Source: a bacterium (GTDB lineage Bacteria; SAR324; XYD2-FULL-50-16). From it: a DNA stretch of 64,000 nt. The first letter of the stretch is position 1. Every line of letters starts with the position of its first letter. The position numbers were made by a program, and so were the translations under genes. The notes under the pieces were generated by a model. It was not told the DNA's origin, made no database searches, and was given only the letters and a program-made list of their open reading frames with translations. Location: assembly GCA_024275165.1 (NCBI GenBank), contig JAJRZQ010000038.1, forward strand, positions 113,649 to 177,648. The letters run 5' to 3'. Shown one piece after another: positions 7,928 to 15,981 of the stretch.

Positions 7928-8467
7928 TTAGAATTGAGCGCAAAGGTCATCGCTTAGCGCAGGTACGATTTTATAATATCCTTTGCTTTTCCCCGCTGTT
8001 TTCAGCAGAGCATAAAAATCACAAAGATTCAAGCGTCTGGCTCGAACCTCATGATAAAATCGATTGGTTTTGGGAAGCTGGTTTTGGGCGCTTTGCAAAA
8101 TTTGGATCGCGTTTTGCGCTTGGCGCGCTGCCAAAGAGAGGTAATTTGGCTCATTCGAGCGCTTGAAGCTGGCAAAATAAATCTTTGCCCAGCCCTGGGC
8201 ATTGGAAGCGCGAGAGAGGTATTGGGTAAAGGGAAAGTTGGAGGGTTGAGGCCGCGCCTGCGGGCGGGATTGCCGGGGTTGAGGGGTTGTTTGCGGTCGC
8301 GCTTGTGGGTTTGTTGGTGGCGCCTGCGGCCTGGTTTGGCTCTGGGGGCGTGTTTGACTCGGGGTTGGCGCGGGCCGAGTGGTGGAGGGGGGGGCCGGCG
8401 CGGTGGTTTGTTGGGCAAATAAACTAAAGGGAAGGGCGTAGAATGCGAAGATGAAGAGCAGGGGCAT
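7928..8467 (-). CDS. Exported proline/glutamine-rich protein of unknown function
   Basis: About 179 residues. A signal peptide (MPLLFIFAFYALPFSLFAQQ) is followed by about 55 residues almost entirely of Pro, Gln, Arg, Thr and Ala in a repetitive PQARPQ-like pattern, probably a flexible spacer. A compact, mostly helical C-terminal domain of about 100 residues contains alanine-rich helices and two cysteines. The start at 8467 was chosen because it gives a signal peptide and lies just beyond the stop of the preceding gene; longer readings run into that gene. It probably shares an operon with the cNMP/pentapeptide protein upstream. Confidence 0.6.
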   Translation of the reverse strand: MPLLFIFAFYALPFSLFAQQTTAPAPPSTTRPAPTPSQTRPQSQTRPQAPPTNPQARPQTTPQPRQSRPQARPQPSNFPFTQYLSRASNAQGWAKIYFASFKRSNEPNYLSLAARQAQNAIQILQSAQNQLPKTNRFYHEVRARRLNLCDFYALLKTAGKSKGYYKIVPALSDDLCAQF

Positions 8468-8468
8468 G

Positions 8469-9332
8469 TCAATTTTTTGCGGATTTATTGGGGGGACTAT
8501 CTTTGACCTCGGCAAGTTGGTCGAGCTGGGCACCGGTGAGGTCGGCCCCCATAAAGTTGGCTGATTTTAAGTCGCAATCTTTAAAGGTTACATCGCGAAA
8601 TACGGCACCGGAAAAATCAGCCTCTTGAAAATTACCCTCTTCAAAAACATTATCGGTAATCTGCGAAGCAACAAACTTCGCTTGGGTAAAGTTGGTTTGC
8701 TTTGCCTTCACTCCTTGCAGCTTGGCTCCCACCAGGTTGCAGCCGTGAAAATTGGCGTTGTTCATAAACACTTCGCTTAAATCCACCCCTTTAAAATTGG
8801 CCCCTTCCATGCTGCCGCCCCCTTCGAGCTTTTTTTTCAGCATGTCGCGCACTTGTTTGTTGCCCGTGCGCTCATTTTCTGTCGCGCTTTGGAGTTTGTC
8901 GTTGGTTTCTCGTACCCGGCCCGCTAAGACAACGGAAAAGTTCCGATAGAGCTTAAAGGCCAACAGCACATTTTGTTCACTCAAGATGCCGGCAGAGAGA
9001 CTCAATAAGATGGTGTTGGGTTGGTCTGCCGTGGCGCGGGCCGAGCGGGGGGATTGATCAATCACCCCCATTTCGCCAAAGCAGGCCCCTGGTTGCAGGG
9101 TGACCAAAACTTCTTCTTTCCCTCCGCCGATGGGGCGAGAGATGCGAACCGCGCCGTTGAGGATAATGTACATTTTATCCCCTCTGGTTCCTTCTTTAAA
9201 AATGACCTCGTCTTTTTGGAAGGGCTCGCTTTTGGCGAGTTTGAGCAGGGCTAAAAGCTCGCCGGCCGTGAAGGACTTAAAAAAGTCAACCGAAGACTGA
9301 AGCTTAATGAATAGGGCTTTAGAGAGTTGCAT
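8469..9332 (-). CDS. Cyclic-nucleotide-binding domain fused to pentapeptide repeats
   Basis: 287 residues. Residues 15-135 form a cNMP-binding (CRP-type) domain. The hallmarks are IFKEGTRGDKMYIILNGAV, the phosphate-binding cassette FGEMGVIDQSPRSARATA, and an acidic/Gly turn before it. A charged helical linker (about 140-175) leads to about 20 pentapeptide repeats (A[N/D]F/L-x-x: ANFKGVDLSEVFMNNANFHG and on), which should form a right-handed beta-helix. There is no DNA-binding helix-turn-helix, so it is not a CRP-type transcription factor. FGEMG...RSARA matches canonical ligand-binding residues, so binding of a cyclic nucleotide is plausible. It is cytoplasmic and sits in a run of three small genes of unknown role. 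Confidence 0.85.
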   Translation of the reverse strand: MQLSKALFIKLQSSVDFFKSFTAGELLALLKLAKSEPFQKDEVIFKEGTRGDKMYIILNGAVRISRPIGGGKEEVLVTLQPGACFGEMGVIDQSPRSARATADQPNTILLSLSAGILSEQNVLLAFKLYRNFSVVLAGRVRETNDKLQSATENERTGNKQVRDMLKKKLEGGGSMEGANFKGVDLSEVFMNNANFHGCNLVGAKLQGVKAKQTNFTQAKFVASQITDNVFEEGNFQEADFSGAVFRDVTFKDCDLKSANFMGADLTGAQLDQLAEVKDSPPNKSAKN

Positions 9333-9338
9333 AGGGGC

Positions 9339-9677
9339 CTAGGGGACTGGTAGCGAGGCCGTCAGGGAGGAGAGGAGTTTGAGCTCTCTCTGGGAGACAC
9401 AAACCCTGCGATTATAGCGTAAGAGGGGGTTGTATAGAAAAACAAAAAACCCGTCTTCAATGGATTCGATATGGATATCACTCCCGGCGACCAAAGCGGT
9501 TTGGTCTAGATCATCGAGTAGGGAAATGAGTAGTTTGGCGCGCTTGAAGCGGTTGTATTCTCTGGACTTGGCAAGGGTGTAGAAATTTTTGTTCCTGGAA
9601 AGTTTGCCCGAACGAATGCCGAGGATCAGGTTGTGTATTTCCTGAATCTCGCCTGTGGTTTGCTTCTGTTCTGACAT
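9339..9677 (-). CDS. Small conserved-looking protein, unknown function
   Basis: 112 residues, soluble, with a helical first half (HNLILGIRSGKLSRNKNFYT, FKRAKLLISLLDDLDQ) and a beta-rich second half ending in the helix QRELKLLSSL. It has no signal peptide, cysteines or recognisable motif. It ends 6 bases before the cNMP/pentapeptide gene and is likely translated from the same message. The gene context suggests a role linked to that sensor; nothing more can be read from the sequence. Confidence 0.55.
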   Translation of the reverse strand: MSEQKQTTGEIQEIHNLILGIRSGKLSRNKNFYTLAKSREYNRFKRAKLLISLLDDLDQTALVAGSDIHIESIEDGFFVFLYNPLLRYNRRVCVSQRELKLLSSLTASLPVP

Positions 9678-9735
9678 TTGTTGGTTGCTCCGAGGACTCG
9701 TTTGGACTCATTATCCAGATTTATACCCCCCTTGT

Positions 9736-10677
9736 CTAGAATTTCTGTTCTAAAGGGGTCTCCTTTTGCAATTGCGGGTGCAGCAAAGAGGTGATGAGGG
9801 CCATGCGTACCCAAACCCCATTGGCGGCTTGTTGAAAATATTTCATTCTCGGGTCGCTGTCGACCTCTTTGTTGATTTCATCCAAGCGGGGCAAGGGGTG
9901 CATGACGATGGCCTGCTCCTTGAGTAAGGGGGTTTTTGTCTTGTCGATGCGGTATTGGTTCAAGGCGTTATTATAGAGGTCCATATCCAAGAAACGCTCT
10001 TTTTGGATGCGGGTCATGTAAACGCAATCAGCGGCTCTTAAGGCGGCATTGAAGTCTTCGACCTCTTCCCAGGGGAGGTTGTGACCGGTTAAGAAGTCTT
10101 TGATGTCTTGGCCCATTCGGCAAATCGAGGGGGAGACAAAAAGAAGCTTGACTTGATAAAAACGGCCCAAGAGATAGCACAGGCTCCGCACGGTGCGCCC
10201 GTAGAGTAAATCACCCACTAAAGCGATGGTCAGGCCGTCGATTTTGCCGAAATTGGCCTGGATGGTATAGAGGTCCAGCAAACTTTGGGTGGGGTGCTGC
10301 CCTGCCCCGTCACCGGCGTTGATGACGGGGACTTGGCTCACCTTGGCGGCTCGTTTGGCCGAGCCGATCTCAAAATGGCGCAAGGCGATGACATCGGCGT
10401 AGCCGGAAAGAACCCGAATCGAATCTTCTAAGGATTCCCCCTTGGAGTGGCTGGAAAACTCCGCCGCTTTTTCCGTACTGATGACATTGCCCCCTAGGCG
10501 GTGCATGGCCGATTCAAAGGAGAGGCGGGTGCGGGTGGAGGGTTCAAAAAAAACGGTGGCCATGATTTTGTTCGGCATGAAATAAGGTCGGGGGTCCAGT
10601 TGCATTTCATCGGCGAGGCGATAAATTTGGTTTAAAAAAGCTAAGGTAAATTGTTGGGATTCAACGATATGGTGCAT
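9736..10677 (-). CDS. pyrB: Aspartate carbamoyltransferase catalytic subunit
   Basis: 313 residues, the normal catalytic-chain length. It makes N-carbamoyl-L-aspartate from carbamoyl phosphate and aspartate, the committed step of pyrimidine synthesis. It contains the carbamoyl-phosphate loop FEPSTRTRLSFE, the HRLGG segment, the flexible-loop region KGESLEDS, the AGDGAGQHPTQSLLD motif and a C-terminal MHPLPR. No regulatory chain (pyrI) or dihydroorotase gene follows in the window. The ATG at 10677 has no obvious Shine-Dalgarno sequence. It is divergent from prmA across a 131-bp gap. Confidence 0.95.
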   Translation of the reverse strand: MHHIVESQQFTLAFLNQIYRLADEMQLDPRPYFMPNKIMATVFFEPSTRTRLSFESAMHRLGGNVISTEKAAEFSSHSKGESLEDSIRVLSGYADVIALRHFEIGSAKRAAKVSQVPVINAGDGAGQHPTQSLLDLYTIQANFGKIDGLTIALVGDLLYGRTVRSLCYLLGRFYQVKLLFVSPSICRMGQDIKDFLTGHNLPWEEVEDFNAALRAADCVYMTRIQKERFLDMDLYNNALNQYRIDKTKTPLLKEQAIVMHPLPRLDEINKEVDSDPRMKYFQQAANGVWVRMALITSLLHPQLQKETPLEQKF

Positions 10678-10808
10678 GGCGAAGCGGGGACTAAAAGAAG
10701 TGAATGGTTTTTTGTCAATCTACTCCTTGAAGGTCGCAAGATCAATCGGGAAAGTCTTTTTCCTTTTCAAGGGGGATCGGCTCGCTTAAAGTCCATTTAG
10801 GAGGAAGT

Positions 10809-11648
10809 ATGCAAAAAAACTATCTGGAATTTTGTCTGAAAATCCCTGCCGCTAGTTTGGAGGTCATCAGCGAAAAGCTATTTGAATTTGGCGCGTTAGG
10901 GATTGAGGAGCTGGAGTCGAATGAGCCGGAGCAAGCTTGGATCAAAGCTTATTTTTCCACGGAGACGCAAGGGCTGGAACAAGCGATTAGCGGTTTGGGC
11001 GAGGGCGTGGTTTTGCACTCAAAGCAAAGTAAACCGATTTTAAATTGGCAAGAAAACTGGAAAGAGCATTTCAAACCCTTGCCTTTAGGGAATCGTCTCC
11101 TGGTACGCCCCCCTTGGGAAACAGCGCAACCAACAAAGGTGGAAATTGTGATCAACCCGGGCTTGGGTTTTGGCACCGGTTATCATGAATCCACCAGGCT
11201 CGCCCTAGAGGCCTTAGAAGAGTTGGCCCAGGCCGCCCCCTTGGGCAAGGTGATGGATGTTGGCGCCGGGTCGGGGATTTTGAGCGTTGCGGCGTTGAAA
11301 TTGGGTGGAAGCGGGGCGCAATGTTGTGAACTGGAAGCCGAAGCCTTGGCGGAAATCCCCCAAAACATGGTTCTTTCGGGCTTGAACCCCGAAAGAGCGC
11401 AATGCTTGCTCGGGGGGCCGGAGGGTTTTTCTGAGCCCTGCGACACCCTGCTGGCCAACATCACCGGGGATGCCCTTTTGGAATTGGCAGGGGAGTTTGA
11501 ACGCCTTTGCCAGGGGCGTTTGTTGCTTTCTGGAATTGTGGATGAATATATCGAGCCCTTGCGGCAACGGCTTCAGGCTCGCTTTCAGCCCCTTGGCCAT
11601 TGGCAAATTCCCCCTTGGCACGCCTTGGCCTTCCAAAAAAAGCTTTAG
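10809..11648 (+). CDS. prmA: Ribosomal protein L11 methyltransferase
   Basis: 279 residues. The N-terminal ferredoxin-like substrate-recognition domain (about 1-65) is followed by a linker with NWQENWKEHFKPLPLG, typical of PrmA. The Rossmann methyltransferase core carries GLGFGTGYHESTRLAL, the SAM-binding MDVGAGSGILSVAALKLG and the catalytic-loop LLANITGDAL. It trimethylates lysines and the N-terminus of ribosomal protein L11. It has a strong AGGAGG ribosome site six bases before ATG. The glgX start codon follows its stop without a gap, so the two are probably translationally coupled. Confidence 0.93.
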   Translation: MQKNYLEFCLKIPAASLEVISEKLFEFGALGIEELESNEPEQAWIKAYFSTETQGLEQAISGLGEGVVLHSKQSKPILNWQENWKEHFKPLPLGNRLLVRPPWETAQPTKVEIVINPGLGFGTGYHESTRLALEALEELAQAAPLGKVMDVGAGSGILSVAALKLGGSGAQCCELEAEALAEIPQNMVLSGLNPERAQCLLGGPEGFSEPCDTLLANITGDALLELAGEFERLCQGRLLLSGIVDEYIEPLRQRLQARFQPLGHWQIPPWHALAFQKKL

Positions 11649-13685
11649 ATGGGTTCGCTTCGGTTTAGGCGAGGCAAGGCCTACCCTCTGGGGGCGAGTC
11701 GTCAAGAGGGGATCAACTTCGCGGTCTTTTCCGATGAGGCAACGAGGGTTGTTTTGGAGGTGCGTAAAGAGGGCTGGGTGGAGCGTTTTGAGTTGACCCC
11801 TCACCTGCATCAAACCGGTCATGTTTGGCATGGGGAGATTTTTGGGATCGAGCCTCCCTTTGCCTATGTTTATTTTGTCGAAAATCCCGCCTTGCCCCAT
11901 TCTTTTGAATTGCCTCTAGTCGACCCCTATGCCAAGGCCTTGACCGGGTTGGAGCAATGGGGCTACCCCCACCCCGAGGTGGCCGCTTGGTATCAAGAGG
12001 TTGAGTTTGATTGGGGGGAGGATCATCCCCCTGCCCATACCTCTTCAAAATCCATTATCTATGAATTGCATTTGCGGGGCTTTACCAAGGATGTAGGGGC
12101 CGGGGTGGACTCCCCCGGAACCTGCGAGGGGTTGGTGGAAAAAATCCCCTATTTAAAGGAATTGGGGGTAACGGCAGTGGAAATCATGCCCATTCACGAG
12201 TTTGATGAAACCGACAACCCCTTTAAGAACCCCCAAACCGGGGAAGACCTATTAAATTATTGGGGTTACGCGAGCATCAATTTTTTTGCCCCCAAGGCGG
12301 CCTATGCCCATGACCCCTGGGAGAGTCGTGGGGTCAACTCCTTTAAGACCCTGGTGAAGAAACTGCATGAGGCCGATTTAGAGGTGATTTTGGATGTGGT
12401 CTTTAATCACACCGCCGAAGGGGGCGAGGGGGGGCGAATCTTTAATTTTAAAGCCCTGAGCAAGGAGGTCTATTATCTGTTTGATGAAGATGGAGACTAC
12501 GCCAATTACTCCGGCTGCGGCAATACCCTAAACTGCAATCATCCGGTGGTGCGCAAAATGGTGCTGGATGCCTTGGTTTATTGGGTGGTCGAGATGCGGG
12601 TTGATGGCTTTCGCTTTGATTTGGCCTCGATTCTCAGTCGAGATGAAGAAGGCCGTGTCTTGCCCAATCCTCCTCTTTTGGAAGCCATTGCCAAACACCC
12701 GGTTTTGAGCGGTAGCAAGATCATTGCCGAGGCTTGGGACGCCCAAGGCCTGTATCAGGTCGGGGCCTTTCCCGCCGCGCACCGCCGTTGGGCGGAGTGG
12801 AACGGGCGCTTTCGGGATCAAGCGCGGCTGTTTGCCCGTGGGGATTCTCAATTAACCAGCGAAGTGGCTACCAGGTTGGCGGGAAGCGAAGACCTCTATA
12901 AACATTCCCAGCGCAACCCCTTTCATTCCATCAATTTTATCACCAGTCACGATGGGTTTACCTTGATGGATTTGGTGAGTTACGAAACCAAGCATAACAA
13001 GGCTAACGGCGAAGCAAATCAAGACGGCACCAATGAGAATTATTCCGCCAATTATGGGGTGGAGGGGCCGACTGCGGACTTAGCCGTCCTCCAATTGCGA
13101 AAGCGACAGATTCGCAATTTTGCCGCCTTGCTGATTTTGAGTCAGGGTACGCCGATGATTTTAGCGGGGGATGAGTTCGGCAATAGCCAGCAGGGCAACA
13201 ACAACACCTGGTGTCAAGATAACCGCTTAGGGTGGATCAATTGGTCGCAAAAAGAAACACACACAGAGATTTTAACCTTTTGGCAAAAACTCATCACCTT
13301 TCGCAAAAGCCAGAGGGCCTTTGCCAAAAAAGAATTTTACCAAGGGGTGCCCGATCCGGTGAGCGGCTTGCCCGATCTCAGTTGGCATGGAGAAAAGGCG
13401 GGGCAACCCCTGTTTGATCAACCGAGTCGGCATATCGCTTTTTTGATTGATGGAATGAGGGCCGGAGAGGTCATCGGCAGTTGTATTTTTGTGGTCTTTA
13501 ATTTTGAGGAAGAAGAAAGGTGGTTTGAACTGCCAAAGGTGAAAAGTGAGCATCCCTGGGTTTTGGTGCTGGAAACCTTTGACCCCGGTTTATTTTTGGC
13601 GGGGCAGAAGGTGGAACTTGACGCAAGGCAGGCTAGACTGGGGGTGCCTGCCTTTTCCATGAAGCTTTTAACCAGGGATTATTAA
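11649..13685 (+). CDS. glgX: Glycogen debranching enzyme / isoamylase-type glycoside hydrolase (GH13)
   Basis: 678 residues. An N-terminal CBM48-like beta domain (about 1-110) precedes a GH13 barrel. The catalytic triad is visible: nucleophile Asp in VDGFRFDLAS, acid Glu in IIAEAWD and transition-state Asp in ITSHDGF. The GlgX/TreX signatures YELHLRGFT, DVVFNHTAEG and AGDEFGNSQQGNNN are present. It cleaves alpha-1,6 branches of glycogen after phosphorylase action, in the cytoplasm. No glgP, glgB or glgC is in the window. No ribosome site precedes its ATG, fitting coupling to prmA. A strong intrinsic terminator follows. Confidence 0.93.
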   Translation: MGSLRFRRGKAYPLGASRQEGINFAVFSDEATRVVLEVRKEGWVERFELTPHLHQTGHVWHGEIFGIEPPFAYVYFVENPALPHSFELPLVDPYAKALTGLEQWGYPHPEVAAWYQEVEFDWGEDHPPAHTSSKSIIYELHLRGFTKDVGAGVDSPGTCEGLVEKIPYLKELGVTAVEIMPIHEFDETDNPFKNPQTGEDLLNYWGYASINFFAPKAAYAHDPWESRGVNSFKTLVKKLHEADLEVILDVVFNHTAEGGEGGRIFNFKALSKEVYYLFDEDGDYANYSGCGNTLNCNHPVVRKMVLDALVYWVVEMRVDGFRFDLASILSRDEEGRVLPNPPLLEAIAKHPVLSGSKIIAEAWDAQGLYQVGAFPAAHRRWAEWNGRFRDQARLFARGDSQLTSEVATRLAGSEDLYKHSQRNPFHSINFITSHDGFTLMDLVSYETKHNKANGEANQDGTNENYSANYGVEGPTADLAVLQLRKRQIRNFAALLILSQGTPMILAGDEFGNSQQGNNNTWCQDNRLGWINWSQKETHTEILTFWQKLITFRKSQRAFAKKEFYQGVPDPVSGLPDLSWHGEKAGQPLFDQPSRHIAFLIDGMRAGEVIGSCIFVVFNFEEEERWFELPKVKSEHPWVLVLETFDPGLFLAGQKVELDARQARLGVPAFSMKLLTRDY

Positions 13686-13708
13686 AGCTGGAGGTTGATG
13701 GAGAGCAA

Positions 13709-13735
13709 AAAAAAACCGCGGTGAGCGGTTTTTTT
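13709..13735 (+). terminator. Intrinsic terminator after glgX
   Basis: An A-run plus CCGC (to 13719), the loop GGTGA, then GCGG plus a T-run (13725-13735) give an 11-bp stem ending in U's. It sits 24 bases after the glgX stop. Confidence 0.85.
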
Positions 13736-13798
13736 ATTTGAACTTCTAGGTTTGTAGCTTGCGTGTCGAAAACAAAGAAGAGGAGAGCTTTGTCAATC

Positions 13799-13960
13799 TT
13801 ATCCAATATCTCTTTTGTTGCCGCTTCCGGGTAAAAATTGGCTCAAGTGACCTAAGAGAGAGAGGGTGAAAAAAGCACCCCAAATCTGCGGTACCAAAAA
13901 AAGCAAAAGGCAAATCAACCAACCGAGGATGTAGATAAGATTCAACATGAATTCAACCAT
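13799..13960 (-). CDS. Small hydrophobic membrane peptide
   Basis: 53 residues with one or two membrane segments (LNLIYILGWLICLLLFLVP and FFTLSLLGHL). GGGAG lies seven bases before ATG 13960, which favours this start over one 14 codons upstream. No homology is recognised. It is isolated between the glgX terminator and the MITE-like repeat. The ribosome site and clean hydrophobic pattern support a real gene, but a chance reading frame is possible. Confidence 0.4.
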   Translation of the reverse strand: MVEFMLNLIYILGWLICLLLFLVPQIWGAFFTLSLLGHLSQFLPGSGNKRDIG

Positions 13961-14203
13961 TGCGGGGCTCCCTATAACTGGTAATGTTTGAAGATGGCTC
14001 AACTTATACGGGAAATCAAACCGTTTGCCAAGAATTTTCCAGTGCTTTTTTTATATTTTTCTTTTCAAAGGGGTGAGGGACAGTTAACCTCAAAGCGAGC
14101 AATAGGGGCGAAACCTCCCGTTTTTTACTCTTTGGCGTAAAAGTAGACGAGCCTTGGGGAGGCGCCTCCGTTTTATAGATCATTTTAGTCGTTGGTTGAC
14201 TTT

Positions 14204-14416
14204 AGGAACCTCTGAAAAACTCCTTGCCTACCGCTTGAACAAGCGGTAGGCTCGTGCCCTTCGGGCTGATTATAGCCCTGGGGGCGCGTCGAGTTTTTCA
14301 GTTTTTTCGGTTGGGAATGAAACCCACAATCCCAACGCGAATCAAGAAGTCGCGCTTTTTGATTTGGCAAGGCATCCCTGCTTTGCCGGGGAACTCCGCG
14401 TTTTTCAGAGTTTCCT
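14204..14416. mobile_element. MITE-like element, copy A
   Basis: 213 bp bounded by imperfect inverted ends: AGGAACCTCTGAAAAACTCC at 14204 and, on the other strand, AGGAAACTCTGAAAAACGCG from 14416, 17 of 20 bases matching. It contains a perfect 12-bp hairpin (14226-14237 with 14240-14251). A second, shorter copy lies at 35413-35570. There is no coding capacity. ACTTTAG occurs at both edges (14199-14205 and 14420-14426) and may be a target duplication, although the left copy overlaps the repeat end by two bases. Confidence 0.7.
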
Positions 14417-14440
14417 TTAACTTTAGCCCAAAGGTAGCAG

Positions 14441-14602
14441 ATGGCAGAGATTCATATTGGCATTACCGTTTTTCCCGCAGAAGTGCCCCTTTACAAAAAC
14501 GAGTACACGGAAAAAAATGCTCAGGCCTCCTTTGACGAGATTCGCATTGACCCGGTTTATTGCGTATATCGCCGTTGGAACGGGGAAAGCTTACAGGGTT
14601 AA
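14441..14602 (+). CDS. Small protein of unknown function, 53 residues
   Basis: ATG at 14441 with AAAGG a few bases upstream opens a frame beginning MAEIHIGITVFPAEVPLYKN and ending in YRRWNGESLQG. The codon choice resembles neighbouring genes and the composition is that of an ordinary soluble protein. Its stop TAA interlocks with the TTA of convergent coaBC in TTAA 14599-14602. It starts 24 bases after the right end of the MITE-like repeat, so its promoter may lie in or near that element. No family is recognised. Confidence 0.5.
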   Translation: MAEIHIGITVFPAEVPLYKNEYTEKNAQASFDEIRIDPVYCVYRRWNGESLQG

Positions 14603-15816
14603 GCTTCGCCTTTTTGTTTTGCCTGAATATGGTTGGCGATTCGCTTTACCAAGCGGCGAGCCAACTCTTTTTTATTGAAGCGGGGCCATTCTTCGGCCCC
14701 GTGAGCCTGGACTAAGGTAATCTGGTTTTCTTCCGCGCCAAAAACCCCACCGACTTGATTGACTTGGTTGGCCACCACCCAATCTAGGTTTTTTTCTTTT
14801 CTTTTGCGCGTCGCTTCTTCTATAAGTCGCTCGGTCTCAGCGGCAAAGCCGATGACGAGCTGGCCTTTTTGTTTGGCTTGTCCTAATTCGGCAATGATAT
14901 CGGGGTTGGGTCGCAGTTCTAAATGGGTAAGGTTGATCTTTTTGAGCTTGCCCGCTGCCGCGTTTTTAACGGAAAAATCGGCCACTGCCGCCGCCCCGAT
15001 GATGACTTGGCAGCGAGGCGCGAGGCGCTTGGCTTGGGCGAGCATTTCCAAGGCGCTCGGGGTAAGATAGCGGGTTACCCCTTCAGGGGGGGGCGCGCTG
15101 GTGGGGCCGTGGAGCAAGATTACCTCTGCCCCGGCTTCGCTTAAGGCTTCGGCGAGGGCGTAGCCCATTTTGCCTGAAGAATGGTTGCTGATATAGCGTA
15201 CCGCGTCAATGGGCTCTTGGGTTGGCCCTGCGGTGATCAAGCAGCGAATCCCCTTTAAGCTGGAGCGAGCGGTAAAATAGGCCTCTAAGCGGCGCAGAAT
15301 CTCCGCGGGAGCGAGCAGGCGACCGGGCCCCTCTTCGCCGCAGGCGAGGTTTCCCTCCTCAGGGCCCCAGATGATCGCGCCTCGTTGTTTTAAGGTGGCA
15401 AGGTGGTCTTGGGTGGCGGGGTGGAGCCACATCGCCTGGTTCATGGCGGGAGCAAAGATTAAGGGCGCTCTGGTGGCTAGGTACAGGGTGCCCAAGTAAT
15501 CTGTAGCCAGGCCCAAGGCGGCACGGGATAAGGCTTGCGCCGTGGCTGGCGCCGTCAACACGAGGTCTGCGGAACGGGCGATACGAATGTGCCCGATTTC
15601 CAATTCCTCGGCATCTGCAAAGAGGTCGGATAAGACAGCGCTGCCGCTTAAGGTTTGCAGACTCAAGGGAGTGACGAATTTTTGGGCGGCTTTTGTTAAA
15701 AGGGGGGTGACCTTTGCCCCTGCCTGGACTAAAAGACGAGCGAGTTCCAGCGCCTTGTAGGCGGCAATCCCTCCGGTGACGGCGAGTAAAATATGTTGAT
15801 GTTGCAAGGTACTCAT
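14599..15816 (-). CDS. coaBC: Bifunctional phosphopantothenoylcysteine decarboxylase / phosphopantothenate-cysteine ligase
   Basis: 405 residues, the usual CoaBC length. The N-terminal CoaC flavoprotein decarboxylase (about 1-185) shows VTGGIAAYKALELARLL, an FVTPLS segment, the APAMNQAMW active-site motif and the substrate clamp around NLACGEEGPGR. The C-terminal CoaB ligase (about 190-400) carries ITAGPTQEPIDAVRYISNHS, SSGKMGYALAE and the K-x-KK-type loop KLKKINLTHLELRPNPDI. Together they join cysteine to 4'-phosphopantothenate and decarboxylate it, two steps of coenzyme A synthesis. The gene is single and convergent with the 53-codon gene. Confidence 0.95.
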   Translation of the reverse strand: MSTLQHQHILLAVTGGIAAYKALELARLLVQAGAKVTPLLTKAAQKFVTPLSLQTLSGSAVLSDLFADAEELEIGHIRIARSADLVLTAPATAQALSRAALGLATDYLGTLYLATRAPLIFAPAMNQAMWLHPATQDHLATLKQRGAIIWGPEEGNLACGEEGPGRLLAPAEILRRLEAYFTARSSLKGIRCLITAGPTQEPIDAVRYISNHSSGKMGYALAEALSEAGAEVILLHGPTSAPPPEGVTRYLTPSALEMLAQAKRLAPRCQVIIGAAAVADFSVKNAAAGKLKKINLTHLELRPNPDIIAELGQAKQKGQLVIGFAAETERLIEEATRKRKEKNLDWVVANQVNQVGGVFGAEENQITLVQAHGAEEWPRFNKKELARRLVKRIANHIQAKQKGEA

Positions 15817-15869
15817 AGGGGTAAATTATCTCAGAGAGGAGCAAAAGAAAAGGGAAAAGGGAAAAAGCA

Positions 15870-15898
15870 TTGACGCAAATCAATGCCCTTGCTAAATG
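15870..15898 (+). promoter_or_regulatory. Probable promoter of the rplY-pth-ychF run
   Basis: TTGACG at 15870-15875, a 17-base spacer and TAAATG at 15893-15898. It lies about 85 bases before the rplY start in the gap between divergent coaBC and rplY. The -35 is strong and the -10 weak. Confidence 0.4.
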
Positions 15899-15981
15899 TG
15901 CTAATTTCAACCCGAAATGCGTTTTGCTTGCCCGGGGAAAAATCAAAAATCGACAGATTTATCTATTTCGAGGCTTTAACG

